Positions 1-10,554 of a DNA stretch of 64,000 nt are shown here, piece by piece (within the stretch, counting starts at the first letter, position 1; every line of letters starts with the position of its first letter). The notes under the pieces are model-generated. The model did not search any database, was not told the DNA's origin, and saw only the letters and a list, made by a program, of their open reading frames with translations. This stretch comes from Balaenoptera acutorostrata. Its lineage: Eukaryota > Chordata > Mammalia > Artiodactyla > Balaenopteridae. The translations under genes were made by a program, and so were the position numbers. The DNA lies in the NCBI RefSeq assembly GCF_949987535.1, contig NW_026645849.1, positions 1-64,000 on the forward strand, written 5' to 3'.

Positions 1-324
1 AGTGGGGGTTCTTGTCAACAGAGCAGCCCTAAACTTTGGGGTGCCTGTGTCTTGCTGATTTTTAGTTTTCCCAATTTATACGCCCATGAGTGGAAGTGCC
101 CTATGCTCTCCAAGCTGTGTTTTTTAGATGTTTCAGAACACACCGTACACTTCTCCAGAATGGCTGTTGGCAATTTACATCCCACCCATCAGCGTAGCAA
201 GGCTCCCATTTCTCCATGGCCGGTCCTGCATTTCTGGTTTGGACACTTTTTTCCGCATGGCCCTTTTGCCCGCTGGGAAGCGAGACTTCTTTGGAGCGCT
301 GATTGGCCTTTCCAGGTTGCTTGG

Positions 325-396
325 TTGGCCAAAAAGGGCGTATGCTTTTTTTCCTGAATATATTCAGGAAAAAACGCATACGCCCTTTTTGGCCAA
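325..396. repeat. 72-bp loopless inverted repeat (palindrome), unit 1 copy
   Basis: Two 36-bp arms run from TTGGCCAAAAAGGGCG to its complement CGCCCTTTTTGGCCAA and meet at GAATATATTC with no spacer. Here one pair fails, T at 346 facing C at 375, because the left arm reads TATGCTTTTTTT. The element recurs at the same position in all 37 units. Such a sequence can extrude as a cruciform in DNA or fold as a 36-bp hairpin in RNA (general knowledge); whether it does so here is unknown. Confidence 0.95.
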
Positions 397-499
397 GGGC
401 ATCATTGTCCACGTTTTGCCGCTTTTCATGTGCTTTCAAGGCGATTCGAATCTACCTCCTGAAATCTGTTTCCTGCAATTCTGCCTTGCTTTCAAAGCC

Positions 500-1205
500 T
501 CTTCGTTGCCTTCCCTTAATATATTTGTGGACGAGAGGTATCATTTAAAACTCTGCAGGTTTGTGAATTGCAGTGCCCCTGAGCTCCATTTTTCAACTCG
601 CTTTTTTGGGAGCTGGCCGCAAAAGCGCAGGATTGCTTCAGGCCCTCTTCTGGTTCTGGGGGGCAGGCTGAGCTTGTGCTTAATTCTTCTTCCTGATGGG
701 AAAATAGAGTGACCTGTGCCTGTCCCAACACCTAGAGCTAGTCTCTCATTGGTTCCCCCTCTTCCCGTTCATCCTCAGGACAAATTGCAACCTGTACGGA
801 ACAGGAGGTTAAAGGTGCTGATTCTCCAAGGAGGGAGATGGCTAGTAAATCGGCTGGAATGGCGAACCCGAGCAAAGGAGATGAGAAATGAGGTGCGTTT
901 TAGAAACCTTTCCCGATCACACGGTGTACCATCTTCTGGGTTTCTCATGCCTGTTTTCGACGTAGGAAGATGCCCTTGAACCTGGAGATTTGGGACCCAT
1001 GGGATGGGTACCATGCAGTATTACTTGAAAGGGTCTGCGTTGGCTCACCCAACCTCACCGAACCTCTCAGCCCCAAGAGTGTCCACCCTTATGTCTCAAT
1101 CAGCTGTGGGTCTAGATATGGTCAATCCAGGTTGCATCACAGCCCCTGAACGAATTTTGGAAGAATTTCTCTCTCTTTCACTGTCTTTGTTTCACGGGTT
1201 TTGAA
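500..1205. other. Unassigned part of the monomer (unit 1 copy)
   Basis: About 700 bp between the L1-like stretches match no element I recognise. The region has open frames on both strands (for example 716-979 plus and 775-1014 minus), but these have no domain, signal or codon pattern I can identify, and they recur in every unit. A TCTCTCTCTTTCACTGTC pyrimidine run lies near 1169-1186. It may be more degraded L1 or another old element. Confidence 0.6.
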
Positions 1206-2040
1206 AAGTAATTTATTTTTATAATGGGGTTTAGCTGCTTTTCACGGCTGTGTTTATGCCGCTTTACACCCCCTTGACTCACTTACAGAGAGATATCAAT
1301 ACATAGGTTTGAAGATTCTTACTAGTCAGATATAATCTTGTGCGGTGAATAGGGGGTGTTGAGTCCAGTTCACTGAAAAAGGAATAGGTCTTGTCTCTTA
1401 CATATTGGGTTTATGGAACGGTATCTGAGCTAATTTGAAACCCTTGTTTTATGCATCACCCCACCTCACCTTGCCCGTTCAGCAGCCATAGTGTGTTTTC
1501 TAAACGTGTGACTCTGTTCTGTTTTGTAATTCAGTTCAAGTGTAGCGGTTTTTACATTCCCTCTAGAAGTGATATCTTATGATAAGTGTCTTTTTCTGTG
1601 TGACTTATTTCACTTAGAATCGTCGTACCTAAATCCACTCATCGTGCTGCTACTAGCCTTATGACGTTGATTTCATGGCTGAGTGATATTCCATTGTACA
1701 TGAGGACCCCAACTTCTTTATCCATTTTTCTCTTTCCTAGGATATTTAAGGTGTAATGAAGTGGGGGTTCTTGTCAACAGAGCAGCCCTAAACTTTGGGG
1801 TGCCTGTGTCTTGCTGATTTTTAGTTTTCCCAATTTATACGCCCATGAGTGGAAGTGCCCTATGCTCTCCAAGCTGTGTTTTTTAGATGTTTCAGAACAC
1901 ACCGTACACTTCTCCAGAGTGGCTGTTGGCAATTTACATCCCACCCATCAGCGTAGCAAGGCTCCCATTTCTCCATGGCCGGTCCTGCATTTCTGGTTTG
2001 GACACATTTTTCCGCATGGCCGTTTTGCCCGCTGGGAAGC
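1206..2040 (-). mobile_element. Diverged LINE-1 3' end inside the satellite unit (units 1-2 copy)
   Basis: Read on the plus strand, this stretch follows the order of words on the antisense strand of mammalian L1 3' ends as I remember them: TTATTTTTATAATGGGGTTT, then TATTTCACTTAGAAT, ATGGCTGAGTGATATTCC, ATTGTACATGAGGACC, CTTCTTTATCCATTTTTCTC, TTTGGGGTGCCTGTGTCTTG, TTAGTTTTCCCAATTTATAC, GCCCATGAGTGGAAGTG, AGTGGCTGTTGGCAATTTAC, CCCATTTCTCC and GCATTTCTGGTTTGGACAC. L1 therefore lies on the minus strand with its 3' end at the left, covering the 3' UTR and the end of ORF2. It is too diverged to code for anything. It recurs in every unit across the unit boundary. I recall a late-1990s report by Kapitonov, Holmquist and Jurka that L1 is a building unit of cetacean satellites. 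The exact ends are approximate. Confidence 0.75.
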
Positions 2041-3518
2041 GAGACTTCTTTGGAGCGCTGATTGGCCTTTCCAGGTTGCTTGGTTGGCCAAAAAGGGAGT
2101 ATGCGTTTTTTCCTGAATATATTCAGGAAAAAACGCATACGCCCTTTTTGGCCAAGGGCATCATTGTCCACGTTTTGCCGCTTTTCATGTGCTTTCAAGG
2201 CGATTCGAATCTACCTCCTGAAATCTGTTTCCTGCAATTCTGCCTTGCTTTCAAAGCCTCTTCGTTGCCTTCCCTTAATATATTTGTGGACGAGAGGTAT
2301 CATTTAAAACTCTGCAGGTTTGTGAATTGCAGTGCCCCTGAGCTCCATTTTTCAACTCGCTTTTTTGGGAGCTGGCCACAAAAGCGCAGGATTGCTTCAG
2401 GCCCTCTTCTGGTTCTGGGGGGCAGGCTGAGCTTGTGCTTAATTCTTCTTCCTGATGGGAAAATAGAGTGACCTGTGCCTGTCCCAACACCTAGAGCTAG
2501 TCTCTCATTGGTTCCCCCTCTTCCCGTTCATCCTCAGGACAAATTGCAACCTGTACGGAACAGGAGGTTAAAGGTGCTGATTCTCCAAGGAGGGAGATGG
2601 CTAGTAAATCGGCTGGAATGGCGAACCCGAGCAAAGGAGATGAGAAATGAGGTGCGTTTTAGAAACCTTTGCCGATCACACAGTGTACCATCTTCTGGGT
2701 TTCTCATGCCTGTTTTCGACGTAGGAAGATGCCCTTGAACCTGGAGATTTGGGACCCATGGGATGGGTACCATGCAGTATTACTTGAAAGGGTCTGCGTT
2801 GGCTCACCCAACCTCACCGAACCTCTCAGCCCCAAGAGTGTCCACCCTTATGTCTCAATCAGCTGTGGGTCTAGATATGGTCAATCCAGGTTGCATCACA
2901 GCCCCTGAACGAATTTTGTAAGAATTTCTCTCTCTTTCACTGTCTTTGTTTCACGGGTTTTGAAAAGTAATTTATTTTTATAATGGGGTTTAGCTGCTTT
3001 TCACGGCTGTGTTTATGCCGCTTTACACCCCCTTGACTCACTTACAGAGAGATATCAATACATAGGTTTGAAGATTCTTACTAGTCAGATATATTCTTGT
3101 GCGGTGAATAGGGGGTGTTGAGTCCAGTTCACTGAAAAAGGAATAGGTCTTGTCTCTTACATATTGGGTTTATGGAACGGTATCTGAGCTAATTTGAAAC
3201 CCTTGTTTTATGCATCACCCCACCTCACCTTGCCCGTTCAGCAGCCATAGTGTGTTTTCTAAACGTGTGACTCTGTTCTGTTTTGTAATTCAGTTCAAAT
3301 GTAGCGGTTTTTACATTCCCTCTAGAAGTGATATCTTATGATAAGTGTCTTTTTCTGTGTGACTTATTTCACTTAGAATCGTCGTACCTAAATCCACTCA
3401 TCGTGCTGCTACTAGCCTTATGACGTTGATTTCATGTCTGAGTGATATTCCATTGTACATGAGGACCCCAACTTCTTTATCCATTTTTCTCTTTCCTAGG
3501 ATATTTAAGGTGTAATGA
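1760..3518 (+). repeat. Satellite monomer 2 (type B)
   Basis: Type B markers: G at unit position 160, A at 247, G at 263, A at 339, GGCCACAAAAG near 636, TTGCCGATCACACAG near 909, TTTTGTAAG, GATATATTC, TTCAAATG and CATGTCTGAG. The palindrome at 2084-2155 has one left-arm mismatch at unit position 339. Unit 6 carries the same set of markers. Confidence 0.95.
2156..2260 (-). mobile_element. Probable resumption of LINE-1 homology beyond the palindrome (unit 2 copy)
   Basis: GCATCATTGTCCACGTTTTG followed by CTTTTCATGTGCTTTC resembles the antisense L1 words around TCATTGTAGTTTTG and CTTTTCATGTGC that come next in L1 after the segment ending near 2040. A stretch of L1 between the two words appears to be missing. 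The match is short and diverged, so the call is tentative, but its order and strand are right. Confidence 0.5.
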
Positions 3519-5277
3519 AGTGGGGGTTCTTGTCAACAGAGCAGCCCTAAACTTTGGGGTGCCTGTGTCTTGCTGATTTTTAGTTTTCCCAATTTATACG
3601 CCCATGAGTGGAAGTGCCCTATGCTCTCCAAGCTGTGTTTTTTAGATGTTTCAGAACACACCGTACACTTCTCCAGAATGGCTGTTGGCAATTTACATCC
3701 CACCCATCAGCGTAGCAAGGCTCCCATTTCTCCATGGCCGGTCCTGCATTTCTGGTTTGGACACTTTTTTCCGCATGGCCCTTTTGCCCGCTGGGAAGCG
3801 AGACTTCTTTGGAGCGCTGATTGGCCTTTCCAGGTTGCTTGGTTGGCCAAAAAGGGCGTATGCTTTTTTTCCTGAATATATTCAGGAAAAAACGCATACG
3901 CCCTTTTTGGCCAAGGGCATCATTGTCCACGTTTTGCCGCTTTTCATGTGCTTTCAAGGCGATTCGAATCTACCTCCTGAAATCTGTTTCCTGCAATTCT
4001 GCCTTGCTTTCAAAGCCTCTTCGTTGCCTTCCCTTAATATATTTGTGGACGAGAGGTATCATTTAAAACTCTGCAGGTTTGTGAATTGCAGTGCCCCTGA
4101 GCTCCATTTTTCAACTCGCTTTTTTGGGAGCTGGCCGCAAAAGCGCAGGATTGCTTCAGGCCCTCTTCTGGTTCTGGGGGGCAGGCTGAGCTTGTGCTTA
4201 ATTCTTCTTCCTGATGGGAAAATAGAGTGACCTGTGCCTGTCCCAACACCTAGAGCTAGTCTCTCATTGGTTCCCCCTCTTCCCGTTCATCCTCAGGACA
4301 AATTGCAACCTGTACGGAACAGGAGGTTAAAGGTGCTGATTCTCCAAGGAGGGAGATGGCTAGTAAATCGGCTGGAATGGCGAACCCGAGCAAAGGAGAT
4401 GAGAAATGAGGTGCGTTTTAGAAACCTTTCCCGATCACACGGTGTACCATCTTCTGGGTTTCTGATGCCTGTTTTCGACGTAGGAAGATGCCCTTGAACC
4501 TGGAGATTTGGGACCCATGGGATGGGTACCATGCAGTATTACTTGAAAGGGTCTGCGTTGGCTCACCCAACCTCACCGAACCTCTCAGCCCCAAGAGTGT
4601 CCACCCTTATGTCTCAATCAGCTGTGGGTCTAGATATGGTCAATCCAGGTTGCATCACAGCCCCTGAACGAATTTTGGAAGAATTTCTCTCTCTTTCACT
4701 GTCTTTGTTTCACGGGTTTTGAAAAGTAATTTATTTTTATAATGGGGTTTAGCTGCTTTTCACGGCTGTGTTTATGCCGCTTTACACCCCCTTGACTCAC
4801 TTACAGAGAGATATCAATACATAGGTTTGAAGATTCTTACTAGTCAGATATAATCTTGTGCGGTGAATAGGGGGTGTTGAGTCCAGTTCACTGAAAAAGG
4901 AATAGGTCTTGTCTCTTACATATTGGGTTTATGGAACGGTATCTGAGCTAATTTGAAACCCTTGTTTTATGCATCACCCCACCTCACCTTGCCCGTTCAG
5001 CAGCCATAGTGTGTTTTCTAAACGTGTGACTCTGTTCTGTTTTGTAATTCAGTTCAAGTGTAGCGGTTTTTACATTCCCTCTAGAAGTGATATCTTATGA
5101 TAAGTGTCTTTTTCTGTGTGACTTATTTCACTTAGAATCGTCGTACCTAAATCCACTCATCGTGCTGCTACTAGCCTTATGACGTTGATTTCATGGCTGA
5201 GTGATATTCCATTGTACATGAGGACCACAACTTCTTTATCCATTTTTCTCTTTCCTAGGATATTTAAGGTGTAATGA
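3519..5277 (+). repeat. Satellite monomer 3 (type A')
   Basis: Same as unit 1 except for CTGATGCC in place of CTCATGCC and GACCAC in place of GACCCC near the 3' end. The palindrome at 3843-3914 has the T variant at position 346. Units 7, 9, 23 and 27 share this combination. Confidence 0.95.
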
Positions 5278-7036
5278 AGTGGGGGTTCTTGTCAACAGAG
5301 CAGCCCTAAACTTTGGGGTGCCTGTGTCTTGCTGATTTTTAGTTTTCCCAATTTATACGCCCATGAGTGGAAGTGCCCTATGCTCTCCAAGCTGTGTTTT
5401 TTAGATGTTTCAGAACACACCGTACACTTCTCCAGAATGGCTGTTGGCAATTTACATCCCACCAATCAGCGTAGCAAGGCTCCCATTTCTCCATGGCCGG
5501 TCCTGCATTTCTGGTTTGGACACTTTTTTCCGCATGGCCCTTTTACCCGCTGGGAAGCGAGACTTCTTTGGAGCGCTGATTGGCCTTTCCAGGTTGCTTG
5601 GTTGGCCAAAAAGGGCGTATGCGTTTTTTCCTGAATATATTCAGGAAAAAACGCATACGCCCTTTCTGGCCAAGGGCATCATTGTCCACGTTTTGCCGCT
5701 TTTCATGTGCTTTCAAGGCGATTCGAATCTACCTCCTGAAATCTGTTTCCTGCCATTCTGCCTTGCTTTCAAAGCCTCTTCATTGCCTTCCCTTAATATA
5801 TTTGTGGACGAGAGGTATCATTTAAAACTCTGCAGGTTTGTGAATTGCAGTGCCCCTGAGCTCCATTTTTCAACTCGCTTTTTTGGGAGCTGGCCGCAAA
5901 AGCGCAGGATTGCTTCAGGCCCTCTTCTGGTTCTGGGGGGCAGGCTGAGCTTGTGCTTAATTCTTCTTCCTGATGGGAAAATAGAGTGACCTGTGCCTGT
6001 CCCAACACCTAGAGCTAGTCTCTCATTGGTTCCCCCTCTTCCCGTTCATCCTCAGGACAAATTGCAACCTGTACGGAACAGGAGGTTAAAGGTGCTGATT
6101 CTCCAAGGAGGGAGATGGCTAGTAAATCGGCTGGAATGGCGAACCCGAGCAAAGGAGATGAGAAATGAGGTGCGTTTTAGAAACCTTTGCCGATCACACA
6201 GTGTACCATCTTCTGGGTTTCTCATGCCTGTTTTCGACGTAGGAAGATGCCCTTGAACCTGGAGATTTGGGACCCATGGGATGGGTACCATGCAGTATTA
6301 CTTGAAAGGGTCTGCGTTGGCTCACCCAACCTCACCGAACCTCTCAGCCCCAAGAGTGTCCACCCTTATGTCTCAATCAGCTGTGGGTCTAGATATGGTC
6401 AATCCAGGTTGCATCACAGCCCCTGAACGAATTTTGTAAGAATTTCTCTCTCTTTCACTGTCTTTGTTTCACGGGTTTTGAAAAGTAATTTATTTTTATA
6501 ATGGGGTTTAGCTGCTTTTCACGGCTGTGTTTATGCCGCTTTACACCCCCTTGACTCACTTACAGAGAGATATCAATACATAGGTTTGAAGATTCTTACT
6601 AGTCAGATATATTCTTGTGCGGTGAATAGGGGGTGTTGAGTCCAGTTCACTGAAAAAGGAATAGGTCTTGTCTCTTACATATTGGGTTTATGGAACGGTA
6701 TCTGAGCTAATTTGAAACCCTTGTTTTATGCATCACCCCACCTCACCTTGCCCGTTCAGCAGCCATAGTGTGTTTTCTAAACGTGTGACTCTGTTCTGTT
6801 TTGTAATTCAGTTCAAATGTAGCGGTTTTTACATTCCCTCTAGAAGTGATATCTTATGATAAGTGTCTTTTTCTGTGTGACTTATTTCACTTAGAATCGT
6901 CGTACCTAAATCCACTCATCGTGCTGCTACTAGCCTTATGACGTTGATTTCATGTCTGAGTGATATTCCATTGTACATGAGGACCCCAACTTCTTTATCC
7001 ATTTTTCTCTTTCCTAGGATATTTAAGGTGTAATGA
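5278..7036 (+). repeat. Satellite monomer 4 (type C)
   Basis: Type C markers: A at unit position 160, A at 187 (ACCAATCAG), A at 268 (TTTTACCC), G at 346, C at 389 in the right palindrome arm, C at 477 and A at 505, then TTGCCGATCACACAG, TTTTGTAAG, GATATATTC, TTCAAATG and CATGTCTGAG. The palindrome at 5602-5673 has a right-arm mismatch. Unit 8 matches it throughout; units 10 and 32 match its 5' half. Confidence 0.95.
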
Positions 7037-8795
7037 AGTGGGGGTTCTTGTCAACAGAGCAGCCCTAAACTTTGGGGTGCCTGTGTCTTGCTGATTTTTA
7101 GTTTTCCCAATTTATACGCCCATGAGTGGAAGTGCCCTATGCTCTCCAAGCTGTGTTTTTTAGATGTTTCAGAACACACCGTACACTTCTCCAGAATGGC
7201 TGTTGGCAATTTACATCCCACCCATCAGCGTAGCAAGGCTCCCATTTCTCCATGGCCGGTCCTGCATTTCTGGTTTGGACACTTTTTTCCGCATGGCCCT
7301 TTTGCCCGCTGGGAAGCGAGACTTCTTTGGAGCGCTGATTGGCCTTTCCAGGTTGCTTGGTTGGCCAAAAAGGGCGTATGCTTTTTTTCCTGAATATATT
7401 CAGGAAAAAACGCATACGCCCTTTTTGGCCAAGGGCATCATTGTCCACGTTTTGCCGCTTTTCATGTGCTTTCAAGGCGATTCGAATCTACCTCCTGAAA
7501 TCTGTTTCCTGCAATTCTGCCTTGCTTTCAAAGCCTCTTCGTTGCCTTCCCTTAATATATTTGTGGACGAGAGGTATCATTTAAAACTCTGCAGGTTTGT
7601 GAATTGCAGTGCCCCTGAGCTCCATTTTTCAACTCGCTTTTTTGGGAGCTGGCCGCAAAAGCGCAGGATTGCTTCAGGCCCTCTTCTGGTTCTGGGGGGC
7701 AGGCTGAGCTTGTGCTTAATTCTTCTTCCTGATGGGAAAATAGAGTGACCTGTGCCTGTCCCAACACCTAGAGCTAGTCTCTCATTGGTTCCCCCTCTTC
7801 CCGTTCATCCTCAGGACAAATTGCAACCTGTACGGAACAGGAGGTTAAAGGTGCTGATTCTCCAAGGAGGGAGATGGCTAGTAAATCGGCTGGAATGGCG
7901 AACCCGAGCAAAGGAGATGAGAAATGAGGTGCGTTTTAGAAACCTTTCCCGATCACACGGTGTACCATCTTCTGGGTTTCTGATGCCTGTTTTCGACGTA
8001 GGAAGATGCCCTTGAACCTGGAGATTTGGGACCCATGGGATGGGTACCATGCAGTATTACTTGAAAGGGTCTGCGTTGGCTCACCCAACCTCACCGAACC
8101 TCTCAGCCCCAAGAGTGTCCACCCTTATGTCTCAATCAGCTGTGGGTCTAGATATGGTCAATCCAGGTTGCATCACAGCCCCTGAACGAATTTTGGAAGA
8201 ATTTCTCTCTCTTTCACTGTCTTTGTTTCACGGGTTTTGAAAAGTAATTTATTTTTATAATGGGGTTTAGCTGCTTTTCACGGCTGTGTTTATGCCGCTT
8301 TACACCCCCTTGACTCACTTACAGAGAGATATCAATACATAGGTTTGAAGATTCTTACTAGTCAGATATAATCTTGTGCGGTGAATAGGGGGTGTTGAGT
8401 CCAGTTCACTGAAAAAGGAATAGGTCTTGTCTCTTACATATTGGGTTTATGGAACGGTATCTGAGCTAATTTGAAACCCTTGTTTTATGCATCACCCCAC
8501 CTCACCTTGCCCGTTCAGCAGCCATAGTGTGTTTTCTAAACGTGTGACTCTGTTCTGTTTTGTAATTCAGTTCAAGTGTAGCGGTTTTTACATTCCCTCT
8601 AGAAGTGATATCTTATGATAAGTGTCTTTTTCTGTGTGACTTATTTCACTTAGAATCGTCGTACCTAAATCCACTCATCGTGCTGCTACTAGCCTTATGA
8701 CGTTGATTTCATGGCTGAGTGATATTCCATTGTACATGAGGACCCCAACTTCTTTATCCATTTTTCTCTTTCCTAGGATATTTAAGGTGTAATGA
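7037..8795 (+). repeat. Satellite monomer 5 (type A')
   Basis: Carries CTGATGCC like unit 3 but ends with GACCCC like unit 1. It precedes a type B unit, as unit 1 does. The palindrome is at 7361-7432 with T at position 346. Confidence 0.95.
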
Positions 8796-10554
8796 AGTGG
8801 GGGTTCTTGTCAACAGAGCAGCCCTAAACTTTGGGGTGCCTGTGTCTTGCTGATTTTTAGTTTTCCCAATTTATACGCCCATGAGTGGAAGTGCCCTATG
8901 CTCTCCAAGCTGTGTTTTTTAGATGTTTCAGAACACACCGTACACTTCTCCAGAGTGGCTGTTGGCAATTTACATCCCACCCATCAGCGTAGCAAGGCTC
9001 CCATTTCTCCATGGCCGGTCCTGCATTTCTGGTTTGGACACATTTTTCCGCATGGCCGTTTTGCCCGCTGGGAAGCGAGACTTCTTTGGAGCGCTGATTG
9101 GCCTTTCCAGGTTGCTTGGTTGGCCAAAAAGGGAGTATGCGTTTTTTCCTGAATATATTCAGGAAAAAACGCATACGCCCTTTTTGGCCAAGGGCATCAT
9201 TGTCCACGTTTTGCCGCTTTTCATGTGCTTTCAAGGCGATTCGAATCTACCTCCTGAAATCTGTTTCCTGCAATTCTGCCTTGCTTTCAAAGCCTCTTCG
9301 TTGCCTTCCCTTAATATATTTGTGGACGAGAGGTATCATTTAAAACTCTGCAGGTTTGTGAATTGCAGTGCCCCTGAGCTCCATTTTTCAACTCGCTTTT
9401 TTGGGAGCTGGCCACAAAAGCGCAGGATTGCTTCAGGCCCTCTTCTGGTTCTGGGGGGCAGGCTGAGCTTGTGCTTAATTCTTCTTCCTGATGGGAAAAT
9501 AGAGTGACCTGTGCCTGTCCCAACACCTAGAGCTAGTCTCTCATTGGTTCCCCCTCTTCCCGTTCATCCTCAGGACAAATTGCAACCTGTACGGAACAGG
9601 AGGTTAAAGGTGCTGATTCTCCAAGGAGGGAGATGGCTAGTAAATCGGCTGGAATGGCGAACCCGAGCAAAGGAGATGAGAAATGAGGTGCGTTTTAGAA
9701 ACCTTTGCCGATCACACAGTGTACCATCTTCTGGGTTTCTCATGCCTGTTTTCGACGTAGGAAGATGCCCTTGAACCTGGAGATTTGGGACCCATGGGAT
9801 GGGTACCATGCAGTATTACTTGAAAGGGTCTGCGTTGGCTCACCCAACCTCACCGAACCTCTCAGCCCCAAGAGTGTCCACCCTTATGTCTCAATCAGCT
9901 GTGGGTCTAGATATGGTCAATCCAGGTTGCATCACAGCCCCTGAACGAATTTTGTAAGAATTTCTCTCTCTTTCACTGTCTTTGTTTCACGGGTTTTGAA
10001 AAGTAATTTATTTTTATAATGGGGTTTAGCTGCTTTTCACGGCTGTGTTTATGCCGCTTTACACCCCCTTGACTCACTTACAGAGAGATATCAATACATA
10101 GGTTTGAAGATTCTTACTAGTCAGATATATTCTTGTGCGGTGAATAGGGGGTGTTGAGTCCAGTTCACTGAAAAAGGAATAGGTCTTGTCTCTTACATAT
10201 TGGGTTTATGGAACGGTATCTGAGCTAATTTGAAACCCTTGTTTTATGCATCACCCCACCTCACCTTGCCCGTTCAGCAGCCATAGTGTGTTTTCTAAAC
10301 GTGTGACTCTGTTCTGTTTTGTAATTCAGTTCAAATGTAGCGGTTTTTACATTCCCTCTAGAAGTGATATCTTATGATAAGTGTCTTTTTCTGTGTGACT
10401 TATTTCACTTAGAATCGTCGTACCTAAATCCACTCATCGTGCTGCTACTAGCCTTATGACGTTGATTTCATGTCTGAGTGATATTCCATTGTACATGAGG
10501 ACCCCAACTTCTTTATCCATTTTTCTCTTTCCTAGGATATTTAAGGTGTAATGA
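8796..10554 (+). repeat. Satellite monomer 6 (type B)
   Basis: Carries every type B marker of unit 2, including A at 247, G at 263 and A at 339. It is the second copy of that monomer at a 7,036-bp shift. The palindrome is at 9120-9191 with one left-arm mismatch. Confidence 0.95.

Larger units (their letters stand above)
1..1759 (+). repeat. Satellite monomer 1 (type A)
   Basis: Reference unit for the positions used in this annotation. Type A markers: A at unit position 160, A at 243, T at 346 inside the palindrome, CCCGATCACACGG near 911, CTCATGCC near 946, TTTTGGAAG near 1155, GATATAATC near 1328 and GACCCC near 1704. The palindrome is at 325-396 with one mismatch. It differs from units 3, 5, 7 and 9 at the CTCATGCC site, where they read CTGATGCC. 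Confidence 0.95.

Noticed and set aside
268..285. CENP-B box-like sequence on the minus strand (TCTCGCTTCCCAGCGGGC)
   Set aside because: It has AGCGGG, but TTCG is replaced by a shifted CTCG and the required central A is absent, so the essential pattern NTTCGNNNNANNCGGGN is not met.
500..516. CENP-B box half-match on the plus strand (CTTCGTTG)
   Set aside because: Only the first half fits; the CGGG core is missing.
128..712. 194-codon open frame as a protein-coding gene
   Set aside because: It recurs only because the satellite recurs, reads through antisense L1 and an inverted repeat, and shows no recognisable domain. Stops and frameshifts occur where units diverge.
716..979. 87-codon plus-strand frame and the overlapping 79-codon minus-strand frame at 775-1014
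   Set aside because: Short overlapping frames on opposite strands of the unassigned part of the monomer; no domain or initiation context beyond chance.
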